A stretch of 64,000 nucleotides of DNA, taken from the NCBI RefSeq assembly GCF_001428895.1, contig NZ_LMJA01000007.1:1-64000 (forward strand), in the 5' to 3' direction. Source of the stretch: Mycobacterium sp. Root265 (GTDB lineage Bacteria; Actinomycetota; Actinomycetes; Mycobacteriales; Mycobacteriaceae). Position numbers and translations under genes: made by a program. The notes under the pieces are model-generated. The model was not told where the DNA came from. It ran no database searches and was given only the letters and a program-made list of their open reading frames with translations. Positions 43,232 to 51,065 of this stretch are shown piece by piece. Within the stretch, counting starts at the first letter, position 1, and every line of letters starts with the position of its first letter.

Positions 43232-44323
43232 GTGGCCAAAGGTAGATTGCGCCGGCGTTTGGCGGCCGTGAACGAGAACCTGACGTCGCGTCATGACGCC
43301 GACCTCGTTGACGTACTCAACATCCCGGAGAAGTTCGTCAGCCCGTGGCGGCGGATCTTCACCCGGGTGCTGTTGGCGCTGGGTGCGTTGTTCGCCGCGG
43401 TGCTCATCGTCTACATCGACCGGCACGGCTACCGCGACATCGGTGACAGCCCCAACCCGGACGACCCGCTGTCGTTCCTGGACTGCCTGTACTACGCCAC
43501 GGTGTCGCTCTCGACCACTGGCTACGGCGACATCACCCCGGTGACGGCCTCGGCCCGACTGGTCAACGTTCTGGTCATCACGCCCCTGCGGGTGGCATTC
43601 CTGATCGTGCTGATCGGAACCACGGTCGAGACCCTGACGACCCAGTCGCGTCAGGCGTTGAAGATCCAGCGATGGAGGAAAAGCGTGCGTAACCACACCG
43701 TCGTCGTCGGCTACGGAACCAAGGGCCGCACCGCGGTGGCGGCGATGATCGGTGACGATGTCCTGCCCGCCGACATCGTCATCGTCGAGAACAACCCGGC
43801 TGCACTCGAGCGCGCCAAGAACGCCGGTCTGGTCACCGTGCGCGGCAGCGCCACCGACTCGGAGATCCTGCGGCTGGCCTCGGCTCAGCACGCCAAGTCG
43901 ATCATCGTCGCCTGCAACAGCGATGACACCGCCGTCCTGGTCACCCTGACCGCCCGGGAACTCAACCCGCGGGCCAACATCATCGCCGCCGTGCGCGAGG
44001 CCGAGAACCAGCATCTGCTCAAGCAGTCCGGCGCGAACACCACCGTCGTCACCTCCGAGACCGCGGGGCGGCTGCTGGGCATCGCCACCCAGACCCCGAG
44101 CGTCGTCGAGATGATGGAAGACCTGCTGACCCCCGACGCCGGATTCGCCATCGGAGAACGGCCGGTCGAGCCCAAGGAGGTCGGCGGCTCACCGCGCCAT
44201 CTCACCGACATCGTGCTCGGCGTCGTCCGCGAGGGCGAGCTGCTTCGGGTGGACGACGAACGGGTAGATGCGCTGGAGCTGACCGATCGGCTGCTCTACA
44301 TCCGCTCCAAGGAAGACCGGTAA
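43232..44323 (+). CDS. Two-TM potassium channel with RCK/TrkA-N domain (Rv3200c-like)
   Basis: A 363-residue channel. TM1 lies at about 43-62, followed by the pore helix and selectivity filter TTGYGD (95-100), TM2 at about 108-130, and a cytoplasmic RCK domain with the dinucleotide loop GYGTKG (160-165). The layout is that of MthK-like channels gated by ligand binding to the RCK ring. It corresponds to Rv3200c. GTG at 43232 gives a short basic cytoplasmic N-terminus. The nudC gene starts 6 bases after its stop, so the two form an operon, as in M. tuberculosis. Confidence 0.92.
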   Translation: MAKGRLRRRLAAVNENLTSRHDADLVDVLNIPEKFVSPWRRIFTRVLLALGALFAAVLIVYIDRHGYRDIGDSPNPDDPLSFLDCLYYATVSLSTTGYGDITPVTASARLVNVLVITPLRVAFLIVLIGTTVETLTTQSRQALKIQRWRKSVRNHTVVVGYGTKGRTAVAAMIGDDVLPADIVIVENNPAALERAKNAGLVTVRGSATDSEILRLASAQHAKSIIVACNSDDTAVLVTLTARELNPRANIIAAVREAENQHLLKQSGANTTVVTSETAGRLLGIATQTPSVVEMMEDLLTPDAGFAIGERPVEPKEVGGSPRHLTDIVLGVVREGELLRVDDERVDALELTDRLLYIRSKEDR

Positions 44324-44329
44324 CGCTCC

Positions 44330-45253
44330 GTGAGTTTCACGCTCCGCAACATCCCTCTGTTGTCCCGGGTCGGGGCCGACCGCGCCGACACCCTGCGCAC
44401 CGATATCGACGCCGCCATCGCCGGCTGGCCCGACGCTCTGGTGCTGCGGGTGGACCGGCGTAACCAGGTGCTGATCGCCGGTGGCAGCGTGGTGCTCGGC
44501 AAGGCCACCGGCCTCGGCGACGCCCCGCCAGAGCAGGCGGTCTTCCTGGGCCGCCTCGAGGACGGCCGCCACGTCTGGGCGATCCGCGGCGCGCTGGAGG
44601 CGCCCGAGGATCCGACCGTGGAATCCGAGGTGCTCGACCTGCGTCGTGCCGGTGCAATCTTCGACGATGCCAGCGCGCAGTTGGTGTCCACCGCGACCGC
44701 CCTGCTGAACTGGCATGACAACGCCCGGTACAGCCCGGTCGACGGGTCACCGACCAAGTCCATCAAGGCCGGCTGGTCGCGGCTGAATCCCGACAACGGC
44801 CACGAGGAGTTCCCGCGCATCGACCCCGCGGTGATCTGCCTGGTGCACGACGGCCACGACCGGGCGGTGCTGGCCCGCCAGGCCGTCTGGCCGGAGCGGC
44901 TGTTCTCGATCCTGGCCGGGTTCGTGGAGGCGGGGGAGTCCTTCGAGGCCTGCGTGGTCCGCGAGATCTCCGAAGAGGTCGGCCTCGACGTCACCGAGGT
45001 GCAGTACCTGGGCAGCCAGCCCTGGCCGTTCCCGCGTTCGCTGATGGTGGGTTTCCACGCACTCGGCGATCCCGAGCAGCCGTTCGCGTTCAACGACGGC
45101 GAGATCGCCGAGGCGCAGTGGTTCACCCGCGCCGAGGTTCGCGACGCGCTCGCAGACGGGGACTGGAGTAGCGAATCGACGTCGCGGCTACTGCTCCCCG
45201 GATCCATCTCGATCGCCCGCGAGATCATCGAATCCTGGGCGGCGCTGGACTGA
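44330..45253 (+). CDS. nudC: NADH/NAD-RNA pyrophosphatase NudC (zinc-ribbon cysteines absent)
   Basis: A 307-residue Nudix hydrolase. The Nudix box occupies about 197-219 (GFVEAGESFEACVVREISEE then VGL), and the NADH-specific motif SQPWPFPRS is at 229-237. The central zinc-ribbon region, which in E. coli NudC carries four cysteines, reads WHDNARYSPVDGSPTKS and NPDNGHEEFPRID here with no cysteine, so no metal can be bound. This loss is shared with other mycobacterial NudC proteins. It hydrolyses NAD(H)-type dinucleotides, including NAD-like adducts of isoniazid/ethionamide. GTG at 44330 follows the channel gene by 6 bases. Confidence 0.92.
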   Translation: MSFTLRNIPLLSRVGADRADTLRTDIDAAIAGWPDALVLRVDRRNQVLIAGGSVVLGKATGLGDAPPEQAVFLGRLEDGRHVWAIRGALEAPEDPTVESEVLDLRRAGAIFDDASAQLVSTATALLNWHDNARYSPVDGSPTKSIKAGWSRLNPDNGHEEFPRIDPAVICLVHDGHDRAVLARQAVWPERLFSILAGFVEAGESFEACVVREISEEVGLDVTEVQYLGSQPWPFPRSLMVGFHALGDPEQPFAFNDGEIAEAQWFTRAEVRDALADGDWSSESTSRLLLPGSISIAREIIESWAALD

Positions 45254-45256
45254 TCG

Positions 45257-45562
45257 CTACGGCCCCAGCGCGTCGATGTCCCGCAACACGAGGCGGGCGT
45301 CGTCGTGGGTGACTTTCAGCTGGGTCGACACGAAATCCACCCAGGACCGTGCACCGAGAGCGCCCGGCGTGGTCTTCGATTTCAGGGTTGCCAGCAGCCG
45401 AAGCTGTTCCTCGCGGGCCAGGTGTTCGGCTCGACCGTAGAGCGCGATGGCGTGTTCCATCGTCGGCCGTGACCGTGACCTCGCCAGCAGTGCTTCGGCT
45501 TCGGCGACGAGCGCTGAGCGTTCGGTGCGGAGGGTGTCGATACCCGGAAGACTCTGAGTCAT
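45257..45562 (-). CDS. Short DUF222/13E12-like fragment protein under a LexA box
   Basis: A 101-residue protein starting MTQSLPGIDTLRTERSALVA. It has a charged helical first half and a final LGARSWVDFVSTQLKVTHDDARLVLRDID that resembles the N-terminal helical part of DUF222 (13E12-family) proteins. Those normally continue for several hundred residues to an HNH nuclease domain, absent here, so this may be a truncated relic or a self-standing small protein. The ATG at 45562 lies 3 bases from a perfect SOS box. In M. tuberculosis several 13E12 genes carry such boxes, which supports the family assignment. It converges with nudC 3 bases away. Confidence 0.55.
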   Translation of the reverse strand: MTQSLPGIDTLRTERSALVAEAEALLARSRSRPTMEHAIALYGRAEHLAREEQLRLLATLKSKTTPGALGARSWVDFVSTQLKVTHDDARLVLRDIDALGP

Positions 45563-45565
45563 GCA

Positions 45566-45581
45566 TCGAACACTAGTTCGA
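45566..45581. promoter_or_regulatory. Perfect LexA-binding SOS box
   Basis: TCGAAC-ACTA-GTTCGA (45566-45581) equals the mycobacterial LexA consensus TCGAAC-N4-GTTCGA with no mismatch; the inverted repeat extends two bases further each way (TGCATCGAAC/GTTCGATGCA, 45562-45585). It lies between the mrx1 stop and the start codon of the small 13E12-like gene, on whose promoter it must act. Confidence 0.9.
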
Positions 45582-45602
45582 TGCACCGACAGATCTGCCG
45601 CG

Positions 45603-45845
45603 TCAGCTCAGCTTGGCCTTGACCTGCTTGATGTTCGGGTTGGTCAGGGTGGACCCGTCCGCGAACTTCACCGTCGGCACCACATGGTTGCCGTTGTTCA
45701 CCGACCCGACGAATTCGGCGGCGGACGGATCGGCCTCGATGTCGATCTCGTCCCACGCGATGCCCTCGGCCTTCAGCGCGGTCTTGAGCCGATTGCAGAA
45801 GCCGCACCACGACGTGGTGTACATGGTCAGCTGAGCGTTGGTCAT
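45603..45845 (-). CDS. mrx1: Mycoredoxin-1
   Basis: An 80-residue glutaredoxin-fold protein with the redox motif CGFC (C14, C17) after MTNAQLTMYTTSW, and the TVPTVKFADG-type cis-Pro loop near residue 57 (VVPTVKF). Mycoredoxin-1 reduces mycothiol mixed disulphides, taking electrons from mycothiol and Mtr. It matches Rv3198A in size. The ATG at 45845 is used. It is divergent from uvrD2 and is followed 18 bases downstream by the perfect LexA box, so readthrough into the small SOS gene is possible. Mrx1 belongs to the oxidative thiol response, in keeping with sigH in the same neighbourhood. Confidence 0.93.
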   Translation of the reverse strand: MTNAQLTMYTTSWCGFCNRLKTALKAEGIAWDEIDIEADPSAAEFVGSVNNGNHVVPTVKFADGSTLTNPNIKQVKAKLS

Positions 45846-45944
45846 GCTGGAAACAACCTATCGACGTCGGTGCGTATTTCCGTGCCAGCCTAGGTGGCGG
45901 CACGGGCGCTGCTGATGTCGGAGCCCCCTGCCATGATGGACGGC

Positions 45945-48038
45945 ATGCCGTCCGTCGACAGTCTCCTCGGCGACCTCGATGACGAACAGCGCGAGGCCGT
46001 GCTCGCGCCGCGTGGTCCGGTCTGCGTGCTGGCCGGCGCGGGCACCGGCAAGACCCGCACCATCACCCGCCGCATCGCCCACCTGGTGGTGGGCGGGCAT
46101 GTGGCGCCCGGCCAGGTCCTGGCTGTGACGTTCACCGCCCGCGCGGCCGGCGAGATGCGCAGCCGGTTGCGGGCCCTCGGCGAGCAGTCCGGGGTGCCGA
46201 CCGCTGCGGTCCAGGCCGTCACCTTCCACGCCGCGGCCCGCCGTCAGCTGCAGTACTTCTGGCCCCGGGTGGTCGGCGACACCGGCTGGCAACTGCTCGA
46301 CAGCAAGTTCTCGGTGGTGGCGCAGGCCGCCAACAAGGCGGCCGTGAAGGCCAGCACCGATGACGTGCGCGACCTCGCCGGCGAGATCGAATGGGCCAAG
46401 GCTTCGCTGATCACCCCCGAGCAGTACGTGGCCGCGGTCGCCCAGGTCCGCCGCGACGTCCCGATGGACGCGGGCACCGTCGCCAAGGTCTACAACAACT
46501 ACGAGCGGCTCAAGACCCACCGCGACGGCACCGCCCTGCTGGACTTCGACGACCTGCTGCTGCACACCGCTGCCGCGATCGAGAACGACGCGGCGGTCGC
46601 CCAGGAATTCCGGGACCGCTACCGGTGCTTCGTCGTCGACGAGTACCAGGACGTCACGCCACTGCAGCAGCGTGTGCTCAACGCGTGGGTCGGCGAGCGC
46701 GACGACCTGACGGTGGTCGGGGACGCCAACCAGACCATCTACTCGTTCACCGGCGCCACCCCGAAGTTCCTGCTGGACTTCTCCCGGCGCTTCCCCGAGG
46801 CCACCGTGGTACGGCTGGAGCGCGACTACCGGTCCACCCCGGAGGTGGTGTCGCTGGCCAACCGCGTCATCGCGGCGGCGCGCGGCCGGATGGCCGGCAG
46901 CAAGCTGCACCTGATCGGTCAGCGTGACCCGGGTCCCAAGCCGTCTTTCGCCGAGCATCCCGACGAGGTGGCCGAGGCCACCGGCGTCGCGAAGAAGGTC
47001 AAGAAGCTCATCGAATCCGGCACTCCCGCAGCCGAAATCGCGGTGCTGTACCGGATCAACGCCCAGTCCGAGGTATATGAGGAGGCGCTCACCGAGGCCG
47101 GCATCGCCTTCCAGGTGCGCGGCGGTGAAGGGTTCTTCAGCAGGCAGGAGATCCGCCAGGCGCTGCTCGCGTTGCAGCGCAACGTCAACAGCGAGTACGG
47201 CGACGATCTGCCCGGCCTGGTCCGGTCGCTGCTGGAACCGCTGGGCCTGACGGCCGAGCCACCCGCAGGCACCCAGGCGCGGGAGCGCTGGGAAGCGCTC
47301 GCCGCGCTCGCCGAACTGGTGGACAACGAAGTGGCGCAACGCCCTTCGCTGGACCTGCCGACCTTGCTCGCCGAACTGCGCCAACGGGCCGACTCCAGGC
47401 ACCCGCCGGTGGTGCAGGGCGTCACGCTGGCCTCGCTGCACGCCGCGAAGGGCCTGGAATGGGATGCGGTGTTTCTGGTCGGGCTGGCCGACGGCACCCT
47501 GCCGATCTCGCATGCGCTGTCCCATGGCCCCGACAGCGAGGCCGTCGAGGAGGAACGCCGGCTGCTCTACGTCGGTGTCACCCGGGCGCGGGTGCATCTG
47601 GCGCTCAGCTGGGCGCTGGCCCGTACCCCCGGCGGGCGGCAGGGCCGTCGTCCCTCGCGGTTCCTCAACGGGGTGGCCCCCCAGTCCCCGGCCGACGCCG
47701 CCCCGGCCCGCCCGAAGCGCGCCAAGGGTGCCACCCCGCGCTGCCGGGTCTGCAATGGCCCGCTGAACAGCCCGACGGCGATCATGCTGCGCCGCTGCGA
47801 GAGCTGCCCGTCCGACATCGACGTCGAACTGCTGGCCGAACTCAAGGATTGGCGGCTGCGCGTCTCCCAGGAGATGAAGGTGCCGGCGTTCGTGGTGTTC
47901 ACCGACAACACGCTGATCGCCATCGCCGAGACGCTGCCCGCTGATGCCGCCGCCCTCGTCGCGATTCCCGGTATCGGTGCCCGCAAGCTGGAGCAGTACG
48001 GCCCCGATGTGCTGGCGCTGGTGAAAGCCCGGTCCTGA
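45945..48038 (+). CDS. uvrD2: DNA helicase UvrD2 with Cys4 linker and HRDC domain
   Basis: A 697-residue SF1 helicase: Walker A GAGTGKT (31-37), motif II VVDEYQD, motif [17 protein letters not shown], motif [13 protein letters not shown] and [16 protein letters not shown] linker with CRVCNGP and CESCPSDID forms the tetracysteine zinc module, followed by a C-terminal HRDC domain ending at the natural stop. In mycobacteria UvrD2 is essential and partners with other repair factors. The start is uncertain: ATG 45945 gives a length nearly equal to the 700-residue homologue. Earlier GTG 45894 and ATG 45915 are possible, adding up to 17 residues. Confidence 0.93.
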   Translation: MPSVDSLLGDLDDEQREAVLAPRGPVCVLAGAGTGKTRTITRRIAHLVVGGHVAPGQVLAVTFTARAAGEMRSRLRALGEQSGVPTAAVQAVTFHAAARRQLQYFWPRVVGDTGWQLLDSKFSVVAQAANKAAVKASTDDVRDLAGEIEWAKASLITPEQYVAAVAQVRRDVPMDAGTVAKVYNNYERLKTHRDGTALLDFDDLLLHTAAAIENDAAVAQEFRDRYRCFVVDEYQDVTPLQQRVLNAWVGERDDLTVVGDANQTIYSFTGATPKFLLDFSRRFPEATVVRLERDYRSTPEVVSLANRVIAAARGRMAGSKLHLIGQRDPGPKPSFAEHPDEVAEATGVAKKVKKLIESGTPAAEIAVLYRINAQSEVYEEALTEAGIAFQVRGGEGFFSRQEIRQALLALQRNVNSEYGDDLPGLVRSLLEPLGLTAEPPAGTQARERWEALAALAELVDNEVAQRPSLDLPTLLAELRQRADSRHPPVVQGVTLASLHAAKGLEWDAVFLVGLADGTLPISHALSHGPDSEAVEEERRLLYVGVTRARVHLALSWALARTPGGRQGRRPSRFLNGVAPQSPADAAPARPKRAKGATPRCRVCNGPLNSPTAIMLRRCESCPSDIDVELLAELKDWRLRVSQEMKVPAFVVFTDNTLIAIAETLPADAAALVAIPGIGARKLEQYGPDVLALVKARS

Positions 48039-48093
48039 GGCCGGGTCGCAACGTCGGCCAAGTTTCACACATATTCCGCCAAACCCGCTGGTC

Positions 48094-48126
48094 AGAAATT
48101 CGCTTGTGCGTTTGCACTGTTAGGCT
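48094..48126 (+). promoter_or_regulatory. whiB7 promoter with AT-rich WhiB7/SigA element
   Basis: The -10 is TAGGCT at 48121-48126. The upstream part reads AGAAATTCGCTTGTGCG; WhiB7 autoregulates its promoter through an AT-rich element next to the -35, which AGAAATT (48094-48100) would supply. The exact -35 hexamer is ambiguous: TTCGCT at 48099-48104 has a 16-base spacer. Confidence 0.6.
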
Positions 48127-48194
48127 CTAGCCTCAAGATCACAAGTTCCGTGTGGGACTACATCTTTGTCTGGCGAGAGGAGGGATTCGGCATC

Positions 48195-48374
48195 ATGACG
48201 ATTTTCACAATGCAGCAAGGCGTAAACGTCAGTGGCATGCCGCTGTCCGCCCGCGCCGTCGTCGGCATTCCCGCCGCGCATCGAGCTGGTTGGGCGCCCG
48301 CTGCCGCCGCGCCGCAGCACAAGCGCCGCACCGCCGAAACGACCGCCGAGTCCGTGAAGTGGGGCACCACCTAG
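48195..48374 (+). CDS. whiB7 leader peptide (upstream ORF)
   Basis: A 59-residue open frame starting at ATG 48195 (MTIFTMQQGVNVSGMPLSAR...) with a GAGGAGG stretch eleven bases upstream, ending VKWGTT about 16 bases before the attenuator region. Short upstream ORFs in this position are known to sense translation inhibitors for whiB7. Whether this exact start is used, or an internal ATG (48210 or 48237), is not certain. The product is expected to act by being translated rather than as a protein. Confidence 0.6.
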   Translation: MTIFTMQQGVNVSGMPLSARAVVGIPAAHRAGWAPAAAAPQHKRRTAETTAESVKWGTT

Positions 48375-48390
48375 GTAGCCCCCAGCACCG

Positions 48391-48440
48391 CCGAAAAGGC
48401 CACGGACCCGCGCAACCGGATCCGTGGCCATTGTTTTCGG
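48391..48440 (+). terminator. whiB7 leader attenuator (intrinsic terminator)
   Basis: GGCCACGGACCCG (48398-48410) pairs with CGGATCCGTGGCC (48417-48429) with one mismatch around CGCAAC. The outer CCGAAAA (48391-48397) can pair with TTTTCGG (48434-48440), so the stem runs into the U-rich ATTGTTTT that follows. This is the expected terminator between the upstream ORF and whiB7. Confidence 0.85.
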
Positions 48441-48517
48441 AACACCCGAACACCCTGGTCACCCGGTCCGGACAAGTACACCGACACCGAAGAAACGACC
48501 AGGAAGTAGGGAAAGAC

Positions 48518-48787
48518 ATGTCCGTCCAGACATGCCCGCAACGATTACTGCCCGCGGTGCCGTGCCACGAGGCCGATCCCGACCTGTGGTTCGCCGAGAG
48601 CCCCAGCGAACTGGAGCGCGCCAAGGCGCTGTGCGCGGACTGCCCGATCCGGAGCCTGTGCCTCGACGAGGCGCTGGAACGTCAGGAGCCGTGGGGAGTC
48701 TGGGGTGGCGAGATCATCGAACGCGGAACCATCGTGGCGCGCAAGCGGCCCCGTGGACGTCCGCGTAAGGACGCGCAAGCGGCCTGA
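48518..48787 (+). CDS. whiB7: WhiB7, antibiotic-resistance transcription activator
   Basis: An 89-residue Wbl protein with cluster cysteines C16, C39, C42 and C48, the turn WGVWGGE (59-65) and an AT-hook-like tail RPRGRPRK (77-84), which only WhiB7 among Wbl proteins carries. It binds SigA and AT-rich DNA upstream of resistance promoters (erm, eis, tap-like genes) in response to ribosome-targeting drugs. C6 is an extra cysteine outside the cluster set. The ATG at 48518 has AGGGAAAG as ribosome site. The terminator hairpin after it overlaps the last codons. Its regulator gene order next to uvrD2 is conserved. Confidence 0.96.
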   Translation: MSVQTCPQRLLPAVPCHEADPDLWFAESPSELERAKALCADCPIRSLCLDEALERQEPWGVWGGEIIERGTIVARKRPRGRPRKDAQAA

Positions 48788-48806
48788 CGAAATACGTCAG
48801 GCCGCT
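48777..48806. terminator. Bidirectional terminator between whiB7 and the AarF-kinase gene
   Basis: AAGCGGCCTGACG (48777-48789) and CGTCAGGCCGCTT (48794-48806) are exact complements around AATA. The left arm contains the last whiB7 codons and stop. AA before and TT after make it work in both directions between converging genes. Confidence 0.85.
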
Positions 48807-48816
48807 TGTCGGCGCG

Positions 48817-50133
48817 CTATGCGGCGTCGGTGAAGCCCGGAACCAGTTCGGTGGCAATGGCTTTCATCGGAACGTGGGCGTCCAGCTGGCAGCAGATCGC
48901 GATGGTCGACGCGATCACGCGCAGCGGGATGGCCAGGTTCGCCGGCAGGTCGAGCTGGCGCGCCATCTTGATCTGGGCCACCGAGTTGTCCATCTGTCCG
49001 GCCGCCATCCGCTGCAGCCAGCGCCGGGTGTAGTGGAAGACCTCGGTCTGCACCGGTTCCACGTACTGGCGCAGCATGTCGTCGACTTCCTGGGCCGAGA
49101 CTTCCTGACCCTTCTGGATGAACCCGGCGGCTTCCATCGCCGGTAGCAGCTCGACGTAGTTCTTGTCCCGGGCCAACCGGATGCACTTGCCGAGTGCGGG
49201 CGGGAAACCACCGGGAAGCGGTGCGACAGCACCGAAATCGATGACGCCCATGCGGCCGTCGGGCATCAACATGAAGTTCCCGGGGTGCGCGTCGCCGTGC
49301 ATCATCTCCAGGCGCTCGGGGGCGCCGAAGGTCAGTTCGGTCAGCCGGGTGCCCATCGCATCGCGCTGCTCGGGGGTGCCCTCGCGGATGATCACCGACA
49401 TGGGGATGCCTTCGATCCATTCGGCGATGACGACCTTGGGGGCACTCGCGATCACCGCGGGCACCACGAAATGCGGATCGTCGGCGTAGGCCTTGGCGAA
49501 CGCGCGCTGGTTGTCGGCTTCCAGCCGGTAGTCCAGCTCCATCTCGGTGCGCTCGATGAGTTCGGCGACGACACCGTCGATATCGGCGCCCGGGGCGAGT
49601 TGTTTGAACACACTGGTCAACCGCTGGATGGTCTTGAGGTCGGCGCGCAGGGCCTCATCGGCACCGGGGTACTGGATCTTGACCGCGACCTCGCGACCGT
49701 CGGACCACACCGCTTTGTGCACCTGGCCGATGCTGGCCGACGCGATCGGCTTGTCGTCGAAGGACTGGAACCGTTCGCGCCATTTGGTGCCGAGCTGTCC
49801 GTCGAGGACGCGGTGCACCTTGGCCGCGGGCAGCGGCGGGGCTTCGCGCTGCAGCTTGGTCAGCGCCTCGCGGTAGGGCTTGCCGTACTGCTCGGGGATC
49901 GCGGCTTCCATCACCGACAGGGCCTGGCCGACCTTCATGGCGCCGCCCTTGAGTTCCCCCAGGACGGTGAACAGCTGCTGTGCAGCCTTGTCCATCAGCT
50001 CCGCGGTGACCTCGTCCCGGGATTTGCCGGCCAGTCGCTTGCCGAACCCGAGCGCGGCCCGTCCGGCAAAGCCGACGGGAAGGCTGGCGAGCTTCGCGTT
50101 TCGCGCGACGCTGCCTCGTTTGATTTCGGACAC
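48817..50133 (-). CDS. AarF/ABC1/UbiB-family atypical kinase (Rv3197, MABP-1-like)
   Basis: A 438-residue ABC1-family kinase. The family-specific KxGQ motif is MKVGQALS (67-70). The Ala-rich ATP loop reads ASASIGQVHKA (131-141), the VAVKIQYPG lysine is K152, the catalytic loop is HGDAHPGNF and the metal motif VIDFGAV. UbiB-like proteins support isoprenoid-quinone synthesis or lipid transport. The mycobacterial Rv3197 homologue, however, was reported to be under WhiB7 and to contribute to macrolide tolerance, which fits its place opposite whiB7. GTG at 50133 is the start. No membrane helix is evident, so it is the soluble subtype. Confidence 0.88.
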   Translation of the reverse strand: MSEIKRGSVARNAKLASLPVGFAGRAALGFGKRLAGKSRDEVTAELMDKAAQQLFTVLGELKGGAMKVGQALSVMEAAIPEQYGKPYREALTKLQREAPPLPAAKVHRVLDGQLGTKWRERFQSFDDKPIASASIGQVHKAVWSDGREVAVKIQYPGADEALRADLKTIQRLTSVFKQLAPGADIDGVVAELIERTEMELDYRLEADNQRAFAKAYADDPHFVVPAVIASAPKVVIAEWIEGIPMSVIIREGTPEQRDAMGTRLTELTFGAPERLEMMHGDAHPGNFMLMPDGRMGVIDFGAVAPLPGGFPPALGKCIRLARDKNYVELLPAMEAAGFIQKGQEVSAQEVDDMLRQYVEPVQTEVFHYTRRWLQRMAAGQMDNSVAQIKMARQLDLPANLAIPLRVIASTIAICCQLDAHVPMKAIATELVPGFTDAA

Positions 50134-50190
50134 CTAACCATCATCCACGACGGGCCTGAATATGCCGCAACGAACTGGCAACATGCGATG

Positions 50191-51030
50191 TCAGCATGCG
50201 CACGCCGGGTGCCGCGACCAGCGCCTCGTCACCACCGAACCGGTGCCGACGTCGAATTCGACGGTGGTGTCCAGTGTGATCGGCGTCGGCGAAGCGTCCT
50301 GAGAGTCGGGCTCCTCACGCATCGCCCGGAGCACCAGATCGACCTGCGTGAGCGCCAGCGCGGCGGTGCCCAGCACGGTGGCTCGGTCGGCGGTGGTGAC
50401 GGCGTGGCGAAGCTGCGCGGCCAGCGCCGGCCAGGCCGCGTCACGGTCGCTGCGGTGCAGATCCGCGCACGCCAGGCAGGAGGTCAGACCGGGGATCACC
50501 AGCGGTCCCACCAGCCCGGTGCCGTCGCGCACCCGAACCGGAAGATGCGGCACCCGGGCGGTGTGCAGATCGCGCAGCACCCGCGGATCGGTGACCAGCG
50601 CGTCGGCCAGCACCACCAGGTCCGTCTTGTCGGTGGTCACCACCGAATGCCGTCGGCTGCTGCGCGTCACCCGGGTCCCCGAACAACTCAGCGCCCCGGA
50701 CAGCAGGTCTGACAGCGGGCCCCGGCCATGTACCCGCACCGACACCGACCGCAGCGACGGACGGGTCCGGGTCACCACACCGGCCGCCAGCAGCGCGTCC
50801 AACAGGTCCGGAAGGGCATCCGGGGTCAGGCCGAAAGCTTCGGCGCGCGTGGTCAATTCATCGGCGGTGGCAGGGTTCTGCATGGATCGGAGCAACCGGG
50901 CCAGCGTCGCGCCGGTCGATCCGGCGGGAGGATGCACCAGCACGGCGCGGCGCGGGTCCCAGCCGACCTGCACGGTTCCGTCGGGCCGCAGCAGGACCGG
51001 CATCGCCGGGTTGAGTGCATAGCGCCGCAT
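50191..51030 (-). CDS. Orphan cyclodehydratase/E1-like protein (Rv3196-like)
   Basis: A 279-residue protein. The C-terminal half has GLVGPLVIPGLTSCLACADL followed by HRSDRDAAWP, a hallmark of the TOMM cyclodehydratase/ThiF-like 'bacteriocin biosynthesis' family, with a second cysteine pair HPACAC at the very end that would complete a zinc site. The N-terminal ~90 residues (VLLRPDGTVQVGWDPRRAVLV...) resemble the RiPP-recognition winged helix of such proteins. No precursor peptide, YcaO or dehydrogenase gene is nearby, so this may be a repurposed peptide-binding protein. ATG at 51030. It lies between the AarF kinase and zincin genes on the same strand. Confidence 0.72.
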   Translation of the reverse strand: MRRYALNPAMPVLLRPDGTVQVGWDPRRAVLVHPPAGSTGATLARLLRSMQNPATADELTTRAEAFGLTPDALPDLLDALLAAGVVTRTRPSLRSVSVRVHGRGPLSDLLSGALSCSGTRVTRSSRRHSVVTTDKTDLVVLADALVTDPRVLRDLHTARVPHLPVRVRDGTGLVGPLVIPGLTSCLACADLHRSDRDAAWPALAAQLRHAVTTADRATVLGTAALALTQVDLVLRAMREEPDSQDASPTPITLDTTVEFDVGTGSVVTRRWSRHPACAC

Positions 51031-51065
51031 GCCATGACTGTGTCACGGCAGGCGCGATCGCCGCG

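Larger units (their letters stand above)
48039..48517 (+). other. whiB7 promoter and long regulatory leader
   Basis: This 479-base gene-poor stretch is the control region of whiB7. It contains an AT-rich AGAAATT (48094-48100), a -10 TAGGCT (48121-48126) giving a transcript start near 48133, a small upstream ORF (48195-48374), an attenuator hairpin with U tract (48391-48440) and the whiB7 ribosome site AGGGAAAG. The leader of about 385 bases agrees with the well-described whiB7 leaders, in which ribosome stalling on the upstream ORF by antibiotics lifts termination. Confidence 0.8.

Noticed and set aside
48039-48060. Hairpin just after uvrD2 as terminator
   Set aside because: CCCGG/CCGGG arms of 5 bp around the stop codon are weak and have no T tract; probably chance in GC-rich DNA.
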